From assembly GCA_002449845.1 (NCBI GenBank), contig DJXW01000025.1, forward strand, positions 23,052 through 53,460: a stretch of DNA of 30,409 bases, given 5' to 3'. This document shows, in pieces, positions 8,548 to 16,975 of this stretch (positions are counted from its first letter, which is position 1; every line of letters begins with the position of its first letter). This DNA is from Prevotella sp. UBA6994 (lineage in GTDB: Bacteria; Bacteroidota; Bacteroidia; Bacteroidales; Bacteroidaceae). Position numbers and translations under genes: made by a program. Under the pieces are notes generated by a model. That model was not told the origin of the DNA, did no database searches, and worked only from the letters and a program-made list of their open reading frames with translations.

Positions 8548-9993
8548 CTAATGTTTATTAACTGTCTTCAATACTGACTCATCTACTTCCACAGTATATC
8601 TCCGACGCAGGTTTGCCACCCACTCTTTCTCCAACTCCTCTTGATAATCAGCCAACACTTGGCCACGTACATCTGTATAGTCTTGTGGAGCTTTCAACTT
8701 CTTACCATAAACGGCATCAATAGGATAATCTTTCAACTGTTTGAAAGTAGTGTCTTTCTTGAACACTTCCTTGTCTATCAGCGCATTGTCTCCTTGCTTG
8801 AAGATTCCTTTTTCCACACGGATTCTCAAGATAGAGTCGTTGTTGAATGTCTTACGCAACACGTCAGCCCACTTGTCGAAAGACACTTTCTTCACGGCAT
8901 CTTTCACTGCTTTTACGTCTGCAGCATCTTTCACATGATAGGCAATGCCCTTGAAACGGGGAGCGTCCCACTTATATTTCTTCTTGTTTTTCTTGAAGTA
9001 ATTGGATAAGCCAGCCTCATCTTTTGCAGCCTTATCCCAAACCGTAGCATTGCTGATTTCATACAACAGCAATCCATCATGGTATTCTTGGATAAGATAT
9101 TTTAAGTCCATATCCTTTGCCACCATCTCATCGGTCTTCGCATCTAACAATTGTTCCTTAGATACTTCCTCTGCTTTGGCAATCTCATCAATCTTTTGGT
9201 CAATGATATGTTCACGCAGATTACGTTGATTGATGAAATTCAAGATATCTGTATGAACGGAATCGTAGGGGAAGAAGCCACCTTTGTCTTCCACCTTAAT
9301 TATATGATACCCTGCCTCAGAGAGAACGGGCTCACTCATCTCACCCTTATTCAACTGAAATAGCACTTTCTCGAAAGCGGGCAATGTTTGTCCTTTTGTC
9401 AGCCAAGGCAACTGACCGCCGTTCTTGGCAGACTGCTTATCGTCAGATAATCTCTTGGCCATGTCTGCAAAGTCGGCTCCTTTCTTTAATTCATTATAGA
9501 TAGAATCTATGCGAACCTTTGCAGCAGCTTGTTGCTCTTGTGTCGCCTTCTGCCCCAGCAACAAGAGGATGTGCGAAGCCTTCACCATTCCACCCATCGA
9601 GTCAATACGCGTCTGGGTTTCCTTATATATCTTCTGTGCTTCTTTTTCCACATCTTCGTCGGTGATGAAGGCTGGACGAATCTGTTGGTCACGATAAGAC
9701 GTAAATTCTTCCTTAAACGACTTCAACGTATCGAACTTCGCTTCCTTGGCAGCCTCCACTTTCAACTTATAGTTGACAAACAACTCAACATATTCCTCAA
9801 CGCTTTTCTTGTCAATGACTCCTTCTGAATTGTTCTTGTTATAAGAATACTCAAATTCAGACCTACTGACAGGTTGACCGTTAATCTTCATAATGACTGG
9901 ATCATTCTGGGCGAAACCTGCCATTGGCAACAAAGCGAAAAGCAATGAGGGTATCATCTTTTTCACCTGTAATTGATTAAAAATGCAATTCAT
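8548..9993 (-). CDS. Parvulin-type peptidyl-prolyl isomerase (PpiC/SurA family)
   Basis: A 481-residue exported protein. After a signal peptide (cleavage near GFAQ, residue 29), a helical N-domain is followed by one clear PpiC domain (about 130-235) with KASHILLLLG, AKRLSDDKQSAKNGGQLPW and SEAGYHIIKVEDKGG. A long lysine-rich C-terminal part has a second weak parvulin-like fold. No membrane anchor is seen beyond the signal, so it is probably soluble and periplasmic, forming a pair with the next gene. ATG 9993 is used; an in-frame ATG at 9957 would also leave a usable signal peptide (MIPSLLFALLPMAGFAQ). It is 42 bases downstream of guaB with no visible promoter between. Confidence 0.85.
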   Translation of the reverse strand: MNCIFNQLQVKKMIPSLLFALLPMAGFAQNDPVIMKINGQPVSRSEFEYSYNKNNSEGVIDKKSVEEYVELFVNYKLKVEAAKEAKFDTLKSFKEEFTSYRDQQIRPAFITDEDVEKEAQKIYKETQTRIDSMGGMVKASHILLLLGQKATQEQQAAAKVRIDSIYNELKKGADFADMAKRLSDDKQSAKNGGQLPWLTKGQTLPAFEKVLFQLNKGEMSEPVLSEAGYHIIKVEDKGGFFPYDSVHTDILNFINQRNLREHIIDQKIDEIAKAEEVSKEQLLDAKTDEMVAKDMDLKYLIQEYHDGLLLYEISNATVWDKAAKDEAGLSNYFKKNKKKYKWDAPRFKGIAYHVKDAADVKAVKDAVKKVSFDKWADVLRKTFNNDSILRIRVEKGIFKQGDNALIDKEVFKKDTTFKQLKDYPIDAVYGKKLKAPQDYTDVRGQVLADYQEELEKEWVANLRRRYTVEVDESVLKTVNKH

Positions 9994-10035
9994 TGTCTTG
10001 ATATGATTTTCTTTATGATACTAATTCACAAACAA

Positions 10036-11514
10036 TTACTCTGGTCTTGAATAATTGGGAGCCTCACTGGTAATGGTAATATCATGAGGATGACTTTCCA
10101 TCACACCAGCATTGGTGATACGTACGAATTTGGCATGATGCAATTGTTCTATCGTAGATGCACCGCAATATCCCATACCTGAACGCAATCCACCTACCAA
10201 TTGGTAAATAACCTCTTGCACCGTTCCCTTATAAGGCACACGTCCGGCAATTCCTTCTGGTACGAGCTTCTTCACGTCTTTGGTTCCGCTTTGGAAATAA
10301 CGGTCTTTTGAACCATTCTCCATAGCTTCCAGAGAACCCATGCCTCGATAACTCTTAAACTTACGACCGTTGAAGATAATCGTGTCGCCAGGACTTTCTT
10401 CCGTTCCTGCCACAAGCGAACCAATCATGACACAACTTCCACCAGCTGCTATCGCCTTGACCACATCACCAGAATAACGTAATCCACCATCGGCAATCAA
10501 GGGAACTCCTGTACCTTGCAAGGCATTATAAACATCATATACGGCACTTAACTGTGGTACACCTACACCAGCAACGACACGTGTGGTACAAATACTTCCT
10601 GGACCTATGCCCACCTTAATGGCATCGGCACCACTGTCAACCAATAGTCTTGCGGCTTCTCCCGTGGCTACATTTCCCACAACAACATCTACATTGGGGA
10701 AAGCACCCTTCACTTGCAGAAGTTTTTCCACCACTCCCTTGGAATGACCGTGTGCGGTGTCTATCACGATGGCATCGGCACCAGCATCTACCAAAGCCTG
10801 TGCACGTTCAAGCGTATCTACCGTAACACCTACGCCCGCAGCTACACGCAAACGACCTTTGCTATCCTTGCAAGCCATAGGTTTGTCCTTGGCTTTCGTG
10901 ATGTCTTTATAAGTAATCAAGCCCACCAGATGGTTATCTTTATCCACCACGGGCAACTTCTCTATCTTGTTTTCCTGTAAAATCTGTGCTGCGGCAGACA
11001 GATCGGTTTGCTGATGAGTGGTCACTAAGTTCTCATGCGTCATCACGTCATCAATCTTTCTGTCCAATCTACGTTCAAAGCGCAAGTCCCTGTTGGTGAC
11101 GATTCCGACCAATCGGTTGTTCTCATCCACCACGGGAATACCGCCAATATGATAGTCGTGCATCATATCGAGGGCATCTTTCACGGTGCGTCCCATACGA
11201 ATGGTCACTGGATCGTAAATCATTCCGTTCTCGGCACGTTTCACGATTGCGACCTGACGAGCCTGTTCCTCGATAGACATGTTTTTGTGAATCACGCCAA
11301 TACCACCTTCACGTGCAATGGCAATAGCCATAGCCGACTCCGTGACCGTATCCATAGCAGCGGTCACGAATGGCACGTTCAACACGATATTGCGAGAAAA
11401 CTTGGTTGTCAACTCTACCGTCTTAGGTAGTACTTCTGAATAAGCGGGGATTAAAAGGACGTCGTCAAACGTCAGACCGTCCATCACAATTCTATCTGCA
11501 ACAAATGATGCCAT
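10036..11514 (-). CDS. guaB: Inosine-5'-monophosphate dehydrogenase
   Basis: A 492-residue cytosolic enzyme oxidising IMP to XMP with NAD, the committed step of GMP synthesis. It has the catalytic barrel interrupted by two CBS domains (about 97-215; VKDALDMMHDYHIGGIPVV and ILQENKIEKLPVV). The active-site loop GPGSICTTRVVAGVG carries the catalytic Cys. GGLRYSGDVVKAIAAG and the YRGMGS phosphate-binding motif follow. Length is standard. First gene of the guaB-isomerase-surA-ostA-mutL unit, with its own promoter (11538-11545). Confidence 0.98.
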   Translation of the reverse strand: MASFVADRIVMDGLTFDDVLLIPAYSEVLPKTVELTTKFSRNIVLNVPFVTAAMDTVTESAMAIAIAREGGIGVIHKNMSIEEQARQVAIVKRAENGMIYDPVTIRMGRTVKDALDMMHDYHIGGIPVVDENNRLVGIVTNRDLRFERRLDRKIDDVMTHENLVTTHQQTDLSAAAQILQENKIEKLPVVDKDNHLVGLITYKDITKAKDKPMACKDSKGRLRVAAGVGVTVDTLERAQALVDAGADAIVIDTAHGHSKGVVEKLLQVKGAFPNVDVVVGNVATGEAARLLVDSGADAIKVGIGPGSICTTRVVAGVGVPQLSAVYDVYNALQGTGVPLIADGGLRYSGDVVKAIAAGGSCVMIGSLVAGTEESPGDTIIFNGRKFKSYRGMGSLEAMENGSKDRYFQSGTKDVKKLVPEGIAGRVPYKGTVQEVIYQLVGGLRSGMGYCGASTIEQLHHAKFVRITNAGVMESHPHDITITSEAPNYSRPE

Positions 11515-11537
11515 ATTACATTTTTATTTATTGCGTG

Positions 11538-11545
11538 CAAAATTA
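11538..11545 (-). promoter_or_regulatory. Predicted -7 element of guaB
   Basis: TAATTTTG on the minus strand, about 24 bases above ATG 11514, would give a leader of about 19 bases. No good TTTG is seen at -33. This is the only promoter candidate I see for the guaB-mutL unit. Confidence 0.45.
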
Positions 11546-11638
11546 GCACAAAATTTCCACATAGCGACCCATTTCACACGATTTTCTACCTTAATTAATG
11601 CAAATTAGTGTGTTTTTAAGATTCTTTGTCTAACCACA

Positions 11639-12751
11639 CTATGCATGACTTTCATGATACTCCATTAATATCTGTACGATACGCTCTGCGGAACGACCGT
11701 CCCAACGGTCGGGTAAATTACATTGTTTCCATTCTCCACAAACCATTTTCCTGATAGCTTCACTTAATTGCTCGGCATCTTCGCCCACCAGCACGTTAGA
11801 ACCTACTTTCACCGTCTCAATGTGTTCGGTATAACTGTTAAGAGTGATACAGGGAACACCGTTAAACGTAGCTTCTTCTGCCACGTTTCCAGAATCAGTG
11901 ATAATGCCACGGGCATGAGCAGTCAACCATCCAAACTCTAAATAAGACAATGGTTCTATGCGTTGCAACCCTCTATCATTGGAAGCATTTTTGAAGAAAC
12001 CCATCTCATCAATCACCTCAGCTGCTCTTCCACGCAAAGGAGCCAGTATGGGGATGTCGCCCGCTTGCATAACAATTTGTTCCATCATCTTCTGCAAGTT
12101 TTCTTTGTCGGAAATCAATGCCTTACGGTTGAGCGTAAACACCAAATATCCCTTCTTTTCATCCATTTCATCGATGAAAGAAGGTTTCTTCAAACGTGGC
12201 AGATTAAACCGTAACGTATCCATGAGGATATTACCCACCATGTAAATCTTCGACAATTCCGCTCCCTCACGTGTGGCAATACTGTTGCTTCCCATACCAG
12301 CAGTAAAGAGCAGGTCGCTCAATCCGTCTATCACCAACCGATTGATTTCCTTGGGCATCTTGATGTCAAACGAGCGAGTACCTGCAACGATATGCGCCAA
12401 CGTAATGCCTTGCTTCTTGGTTACGATAGCGGCAGCCAAGGTAGAAGCCAAATCATCTACCACAATGACAACATCTGTCTTATTGGCTTGCAAATATCGT
12501 TCAAACAACGACATCACCTGCCCGGTGAGCTCGTTCAGATTCTCACAATCCACCCCCAAAAACACATCGGGTTTGTCTATTTGCAAATCTTCAAACAATG
12601 TTGGTTCCAAAGTGGGGTCGTCTTCCTTCCCCGCATACACCAAACGATATTGTATGTCGCGTCCATGACACGCTGCATTTTTGATTGCCCTAATGATGGG
12701 AGCCACCTTGATGAAATTCGGGCGTGCTCCCGTTACGATACATATATTCAT
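11639..12751 (-). CDS. wecB: Divergent UDP-N-acetylglucosamine 2-epimerase-like protein
   Basis: A 370-residue two-domain GT-B-like protein with the WecB/MnaA fold: GARPNFIKVAPI at the N-terminus, DVVIVVDDLASTLAA, PKEINRLVIDGLSD, YMVGNILMDTL and DSGNVAEEATFNGVPCIT. The family converts UDP-GlcNAc to UDP-ManNAc. Aligned by eye to E. coli WecB, Asp95 is kept (D100) but Glu117 is Val122, Glu131 is Lys134 and His213 is Asn208, so the standard elimination/addition chemistry looks impaired. It could use another sugar nucleotide or be a non-catalytic sensor; the gene symbol reflects family only. Starts at ATG 12751 below TATATTTG (12773-12780). It is monocistronic and divergent from the aldo/keto reductase. 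No other polysaccharide gene is adjacent. Confidence 0.75.
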   Translation of the reverse strand: MNICIVTGARPNFIKVAPIIRAIKNAACHGRDIQYRLVYAGKEDDPTLEPTLFEDLQIDKPDVFLGVDCENLNELTGQVMSLFERYLQANKTDVVIVVDDLASTLAAAIVTKKQGITLAHIVAGTRSFDIKMPKEINRLVIDGLSDLLFTAGMGSNSIATREGAELSKIYMVGNILMDTLRFNLPRLKKPSFIDEMDEKKGYLVFTLNRKALISDKENLQKMMEQIVMQAGDIPILAPLRGRAAEVIDEMGFFKNASNDRGLQRIEPLSYLEFGWLTAHARGIITDSGNVAEEATFNGVPCITLNSYTEHIETVKVGSNVLVGEDAEQLSEAIRKMVCGEWKQCNLPDRWDGRSAERIVQILMEYHESHA

Positions 12752-12772
12752 TTCCTATCTGTTTTTGTTTTG

Positions 12773-12780
12773 CAAATATA
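12773..12780 (-). promoter_or_regulatory. Predicted -7 element of the epimerase-like gene
   Basis: TATATTTG on the minus strand fits TAnnTTTG and predicts a leader of about 17 bases before ATG 12751. There is no clear -33 TTTG. Confidence 0.45.
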
Positions 12781-12865
12781 ACGAAAATTGTTGGATATGG
12801 AATAGGTTTATAGAGAAAAATTTGGAAAATCCATCAAAACTATGTATGATACACAAAGAGGCTAA

Positions 12866-12878
12866 TTATACAGTATAA
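12866..12878. other. Small palindrome in the divergent wecB-like/AKR intergenic region
   Basis: TTATAC-A-GTATAA is a perfect 13-base palindrome, roughly midway between two divergent promoters (12773-12780 minus and 12954-12961 plus). It could be a dimeric-regulator site, but in such AT-rich DNA a chance origin is possible. Confidence 0.25.
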
Positions 12879-12953
12879 GTTTGTTTATCTTTTCAAACAC
12901 AGCAAATTTACAAAAAACACCTACAAAGTGTAAACACATTAAGATTTTTTTTG

Positions 12954-12961
12954 TACATTTG
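12954..12961 (+). promoter_or_regulatory. Predicted -7 element of the aldo/keto reductase gene
   Basis: TACATTTG fits TAnnTTTG. The predicted start is about 12966, giving a 20-base leader before ATG 12986. This excludes a start codon at 12881, which lies upstream of the promoter. Confidence 0.5.
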
Positions 12962-12985
12962 CACCAAACAATCATTCCTACAACC

Positions 12986-14347
12986 ATGAACGACAAGAAG
13001 AATGACATGAACCGCCGGCAGTTTATCAAGCGCATTGGCACGGGAACGCTTTCCGCAATGGCTTTGATGAGCATTGAGCCACTGAAAGTATTTGCAGACA
13101 AGACCATTCCATCCCCCACGCAAATAATGCAATCGGAAACATCGAAGATGACTTACCGTGTGAACCACCATACCAACGATAAGGTTTCGCTGTTGGGATT
13201 CGGTATGATGCGATTACCCAAGAGCCAAGAGAAGGTAAACGAGATGGTGGACTATGCCCTTGCTCATGGCGTGAATTATTTTGACACGGCTCCAGCATAC
13301 GGGAACTCTGAAGTGGTGACTGGTATTGCCTTGAAACGACATCCTCGCAACACGTATTACATCGCAACGAAAATGTCGAATCAAAACCGCAGGATGCACT
13401 CTTTCGAGGAATCGAAGAAGATGTATGAAAGGTCGTTCGAACGATTGCAGATCGATTATATCGACTACTATCTCTTGCATTCCATCGGTGGAAGTGGCAT
13501 GGATGATTTTCGTTCAAGATTTATTGACAATGGTCTGCTCGATTTCTTGGTAAAGGAACGTGATGCAGGGCGCATTCGCAACCTCGGATTCTCTTACCAC
13601 GGTAACGTGGAGGTGTTCGACTGGCTGGTGGATAATAATGACAAGTACCACTTTACCTTCGTACAAATAGAATTAAACTATATTGACTGGCGACATGCTT
13701 CCCTTGGAAAAGGAGGATGGAAAAAGGATGCTGATGCGGAATACCTCTACAACAAGTTGGAAAAAGCAGGTCTCCAAGCCGTGGTGATGGAGCCATTGTT
13801 AGGAGGAAGGCTCGCCAACATCCCCGAAGAGTTTGCCAATCAACTGAAAGAAAAGCGTCCTAACGACAGCGTGGCTTCCTGGGCATTCAGATGGGTTGGC
13901 ACATTACCCAATATCTTAACGGCATTGAGTGGAATGTCTGTCATGGAACACTTAGAAGACAACGTGAAGACATTCTCACCCCTTGACCCATGTACGGAAC
14001 AGGAGAAGGCATTGTTGGCGCAGATTGCAGACGGCATGAGCGGCTACCCTACCATCCCATGTACGGCTTGCAGCTACTGTATGCCTTGTCCGTATGGTGT
14101 GGACATCCCCAAGAACTTCTCTTATTACAATGACGCAGTAAACAAGAAACTTCTGCCTTTGCCCGACAAGACATCTGCGGATTACTCCAAGAAGCTGGGT
14201 GAGTTTAAGAAAGGCTACAAGAAAGCCCTCAACAAGAAAGCATGGGCAGACAAGTGCATGGATTGTGAAGTTTGTTTGAAGAAATGCCCACAGCAGATTC
14301 GCATTCCAAACCAAATGACACGCATCGTGGAATTACTTAACGGATAA
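12986..14347 (+). CDS. Tat-exported aldo/keto reductase with C-terminal 4Fe-4S ferredoxin domain
   Basis: A 453-residue protein. MNRRQFIKRIG (Arg-Arg at 10-11) with a following hydrophobic stretch is a twin-arginine signal, so the folded cofactor-bearing enzyme is probably exported. The (beta/alpha)8 aldo/keto reductase domain shows FDTAPAYGNSE (catalytic Asp and Tyr), ATKMS (catalytic Lys), YIDYYLLH and NLGFSYHG. Two cysteine clusters follow, CTACSYCMPCPYGVDIP (about 357-373) and CMDCEVCLKKCPQQIRIP (about 424-441), enough for two iron-sulfur clusters. The family is common in Bacteroidetes and Firmicutes, but the physiological substrate is unknown. The start is chosen for the Tat motif and the promoter position. 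It is monocistronic, ending in a shared bidirectional terminator. Confidence 0.9.
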   Translation: MNDKKNDMNRRQFIKRIGTGTLSAMALMSIEPLKVFADKTIPSPTQIMQSETSKMTYRVNHHTNDKVSLLGFGMMRLPKSQEKVNEMVDYALAHGVNYFDTAPAYGNSEVVTGIALKRHPRNTYYIATKMSNQNRRMHSFEESKKMYERSFERLQIDYIDYYLLHSIGGSGMDDFRSRFIDNGLLDFLVKERDAGRIRNLGFSYHGNVEVFDWLVDNNDKYHFTFVQIELNYIDWRHASLGKGGWKKDADAEYLYNKLEKAGLQAVVMEPLLGGRLANIPEEFANQLKEKRPNDSVASWAFRWVGTLPNILTALSGMSVMEHLEDNVKTFSPLDPCTEQEKALLAQIADGMSGYPTIPCTACSYCMPCPYGVDIPKNFSYYNDAVNKKLLPLPDKTSADYSKKLGEFKKGYKKALNKKAWADKCMDCEVCLKKCPQQIRIPNQMTRIVELLNG

Positions 14348-14367
14348 GCAATCATTGAAAATATCGC

Positions 14368-14415
14368 AATAAAGCCATTTCTCACCCGTATTGTTGGTGC
14401 AGAAATGGCTTTATT
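14368..14415. terminator. Bidirectional terminator between convergent genes
   Basis: AATAAAGCCATTTCT (14368-14382) and AGAAATGGCTTTATT (14401-14415) are perfect 15-base inverted arms. Inside the loop CACC (14383-14386) pairs with GGTG (14396-14399). The A/T-rich outer stem supplies T tracts on both strands. It separates the plus-strand aldo/keto reductase from the minus-strand secreted protein. Confidence 0.75.
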
Positions 14416-14440
14416 CATTGATTAGCGTCAGGGGAAATAC

Positions 14441-15367
14441 CTATCTGTTGCTCTCTACGAGTTCTATTTTACATTTCATGTCAGAATTCTGCCCCACACT
14501 GGAAGACGTAGCAGTGAAAGATACGTTCTTCAACCACCCATTGTTGCCAAATTCATAGTCAGCTACTTGGTTCTTTTCCATCTTGAAAGCATCGCTCTCC
14601 ATGACCATGTCAATGTTTTGCTCAATCATTTCAGCTTGTTCGGGCATGATATTCTTTACTTGTTCGATAATCAATTTCTTCATGTCCTCTTTGGTCATTT
14701 CCGACTTGCTTGCCACGTTCACCTTACTGCCATCAGGAGCGGTGAGGGTATAGGTGTTTTTCATCTTCATGCCAGTAGCATCCATTCCCATATCAGTAGA
14801 GCCCGTGCCAATGGTCAGTCCGTTCAACGTGAAGGGTGATGGTTGCATCAACATGGAATTGACTAAGTTTTTCTCCGTAATCTGTCCAGCAACAGAGGCT
14901 TTGAGCTTATCCTTTGTAATCATTTGAGAAGCCCCTGCCGGCATCTGCGCCATCAATTCATCAAGCATCTTGTCTATAAAAGCACCTGATGCGTCCTGCA
15001 CATCTTTGATGTTTTTGATACCCGTAACCTTTCCATCAGCATCCGTGGTAAGAATAACTTTCACGCCCTTGATGCTTTCCTGTGTCATGTTAAGCATACG
15101 TCCAACGATGTCGCTTGGTTCTGCGTTCGATTCTATCTTTTCCACTGTATTTTCAATAATGTACCCATTAGGAGATGCTTCTGTCACCACATATCGAGTT
15201 TCGCCAACCATATCTATGTTCTTCCCCATGATGGTTGTGGTTCCCGTCATTCGATACAGCATATTGTCTCCCTTTTGGTATTTAGCAGAGATTTTCACCC
15301 CAGAAGATTGCGCGCTCATGGTCATAGCTATCATCATGAGCAGCATGATAATCATAGATCTTTTCAT
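14441..15367 (-). CDS. Secreted protein of unknown function
   Basis: A 308-residue protein that I do not recognise as a defined enzyme. MKRSMIIMLLMMIAMTMSAQ is a signal peptide, so I place the start at ATG 15367. An in-frame ATG at 15445 would add 26 residues translated from the repeat array and bury the signal. The mature part is beta-rich and polar (KISAKYQKGDNMLYRMTGTT, YVVTEASPNGYIIENTVEKI), with a methionine-rich middle and a helical stretch EEMKKL-like before the C-terminus. It looks like a periplasmic or outer-membrane-associated lipocalin/DUF-type fold. It follows the SPFH gene by 124 bases containing array B, with no promoter seen, and may be the last gene of the NfeD-SPFH unit. Confidence 0.75.
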   Translation of the reverse strand: MKRSMIIMLLMMIAMTMSAQSSGVKISAKYQKGDNMLYRMTGTTTIMGKNIDMVGETRYVVTEASPNGYIIENTVEKIESNAEPSDIVGRMLNMTQESIKGVKVILTTDADGKVTGIKNIKDVQDASGAFIDKMLDELMAQMPAGASQMITKDKLKASVAGQITEKNLVNSMLMQPSPFTLNGLTIGTGSTDMGMDATGMKMKNTYTLTAPDGSKVNVASKSEMTKEDMKKLIIEQVKNIMPEQAEMIEQNIDMVMESDAFKMEKNQVADYEFGNNGWLKNVSFTATSSSVGQNSDMKCKIELVESNR

Positions 15368-15387
15368 TATGAGTGTTATTTTAATTG

Positions 15388-15474
15388 TAAAATTTGGTTT
15401 CTTGCATAGTGACCATCGGTTTCTTGCATGGTGACCGATGGTCACTCGTATAGTTACTTGAGGTTTCTTTAATA
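15388..15474. repeat. Intergenic array of 22-bp tandem hairpin repeats (array B)
   Basis: The same family as array A at a 22-base period. The hairpin right arm GGTTTC at 15396-15401 follows a decayed left arm. Next come GTGACC-ATC-GGTTTC (15409-15423), the perfect palindrome GTGACC-GAT-GGTCAC (15431-15445) and the decayed GTTACT-TGA-GGTTTC (15453-15467). The 7-nt spacers are TTGCATA, TTGCATG, TCGTATA and TTTAATA. It lies between the SPFH stop (15492) and the start of the secreted protein (15367). Confidence 0.88.
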
Positions 15475-15491
15475 GATTACATCCTTAAAGA

Positions 15492-16445
15492 TTACTTCTC
15501 GTTGAAGAGTTCTTTGATGCCGGCGATGCTTCCCAGCATGTTAGTTGCCTCAAATGGCAAGTAAACGGTCTTTGTCTGGTCGTTGGCAGCCAATTCCTGC
15601 ATCATCTGAATGTACTTCTGAGCCAAGAGGTAGTTGGCAGGATTGGTCGATTTACCCACAGCCTCCGTAATCTTCTCAATGGCAATGGCTTCAGCCTCAG
15701 CCTTACGGATGCGAGCCTGCGCCTCACCCTCAGCATGTAGGATTTCCTGTTGCTTGGCAGCCTCGGCACGGTTGATGGTAGAGGTCTTTTCACCCTCAGA
15801 TTGCAGGATGGCGGCTTGTTTCTGTCCCTCACTTGTCAAGATAGTAGCACGCTTGTTACGTTCTGCCTGCATCTGTTTCTCCATTGCCTGCAGCACACTT
15901 GATGGCGGGATGATGTCTTGCAATTCCACACGATTCACCTTCACGCCCCATTTGTCGGTAGCCTCATCGAGCACGGCACGAAGTTTGGTGTTGATCGTGT
16001 CACGACTGGTCAGCGTTTGGTCAAGTTCCAACTCACCGATGATGTTACGCAAGGTGGTTTGCGTCAGTTTCTCAATAGCATTGGGCAAGTTGTTGATTTC
16101 ATAGACAGCCTTGAAAGGATCCATGATTTGGAAATACAAAAGCGCATTGATTTCCATTTGGATATTATCTTTCGTAATCACGTTCTGACGAGCAAAGTCG
16201 AACACCTGCTCACGCAAGTCAATCGTAGTGGTATAGACATAGCGTCCATGTTGCATGGTCACTATTGCCTTGGCACGATCGATGAATGGGATAATCACAT
16301 TAATACCAGGTTTGAGCGTTGCATAGTAACGTCCTAATCGCTCGACGATCTTGGTTTCCGACTGCGGTATAATCACCAAAGCCATTTTCACGAAGATAAC
16401 CACGAAAATCACGATGGCTATCAATACATAACTCATAAAATCCAT
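15492..16445 (-). CDS. SPFH/Band 7 (stomatin/QmcA-like) membrane protein
   Basis: A 317-residue protein with one N-terminal membrane helix (about 5-27), the band-7 domain (about 28-180: VERLGRYYATLKPGINVIIPF, REQVFDFARQNVITKDNIQMEI, GELELDQTLTSRDTIN) and a charged alanine/glutamate coiled coil (about 190-270, QSEGEKTSTINRAEAAKQQE). These scaffolds oligomerise in the inner membrane and regulate proteases or lipid microdomains. It is 11 bases downstream of the NfeD gene, the classic partner pair. Length and features match the stomatin/paraslipin group. ATG 16445 is used; an ATG three codons later is equally possible. Confidence 0.93.
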   Translation of the reverse strand: MDFMSYVLIAIVIFVVIFVKMALVIIPQSETKIVERLGRYYATLKPGINVIIPFIDRAKAIVTMQHGRYVYTTTIDLREQVFDFARQNVITKDNIQMEINALLYFQIMDPFKAVYEINNLPNAIEKLTQTTLRNIIGELELDQTLTSRDTINTKLRAVLDEATDKWGVKVNRVELQDIIPPSSVLQAMEKQMQAERNKRATILTSEGQKQAAILQSEGEKTSTINRAEAAKQQEILHAEGEAQARIRKAEAEAIAIEKITEAVGKSTNPANYLLAQKYIQMMQELAANDQTKTVYLPFEATNMLGSIAGIKELFNEK

Positions 16446-16456
16446 AATATAAATCT

Positions 16457-16918
16457 TTAATTGTTAATAATTTCTACTGTAATAATAATGCTCTCTCTGC
16501 CAATGACACGTACAAAAGTACCCTTGGGAATCATCTCATCTACATTAGCCACAGCCTTCCATACGTCTCCGTCGATAGCCACTCTACCAAAGCCACCTTT
16601 CTCTATAGCCTCTACTACCCTGCCCTTTCTGCCTATCAACGCATCGGCATTGCTCACCCGTTCCTCATCATTGCGATGCAAATAGTGCAGGGCAAAGGGA
16701 CGGACAAGGAATAAGCTGACCATCGTCAATGCGGCAAACACAGCCAACTGCCAATAGATATTGCCACCCAGGGCAGCACATGCAGCGGCAAACACGGCAC
16801 CAATGGAAAAGCAGATGATAAAGAAATCGCCTGCCGTCAATTCCATAATCAAGCAAAGAACGGCTATCACCGCCCACATTTGCCATAAGTGTTGTGATAT
16901 GTACTCTATCATACTCAT
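16457..16918 (-). CDS. NfeD-like membrane protein with C-terminal OB fold
   Basis: A 153-residue short-form NfeD. Three hydrophobic segments lie at about 12-30, 33-52 and 56-72 (WAVIAVLCLIMEL, FIICFSIGAVFAAACAAL, LAVFAALTMVSLFLV). A soluble OB-fold domain follows (about 90-150) with LIGRKGRVVEAIEKGGFGRV and GTFVRVIGRESIIITVE. It lacks the ClpP-like protease domain of long NfeD. It sits directly before the SPFH gene, with which it is presumed to form a complex. Start ATG 16918; an ATG two codons later is possible. It follows the LuxR-like gene by 57 AT-rich bases; I see no confident promoter there. Confidence 0.88.
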   Translation of the reverse strand: MSMIEYISQHLWQMWAVIAVLCLIMELTAGDFFIICFSIGAVFAAACAALGGNIYWQLAVFAALTMVSLFLVRPFALHYLHRNDEERVSNADALIGRKGRVVEAIEKGGFGRVAIDGDVWKAVANVDEMIPKGTFVRVIGRESIIITVEIINN

Positions 16919-16975
16919 ATATGTTATGTTTATAAATGTTATATATTATATTAATAATGTGTAAACACCATGTTT

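Noticed and set aside
11606..11641. Terminator of the epimerase-like gene (TAGTGTG/CACACTA arms)
   Set aside because: Seven-base arms include the stop codon, the loop is 22 nt and no T-run follows on the minus strand; too weak to call.
12881..12985. Extended start of the aldo/keto reductase at 12881
   Set aside because: It lies upstream of the TACATTTG promoter box and would bury the twin-arginine signal that begins at 12986.
15368..15445. Upstream start at 15445 for the secreted unknown protein
   Set aside because: The added 26 residues are translated repeat-array DNA and would hide an ideal signal peptide starting at 15367.
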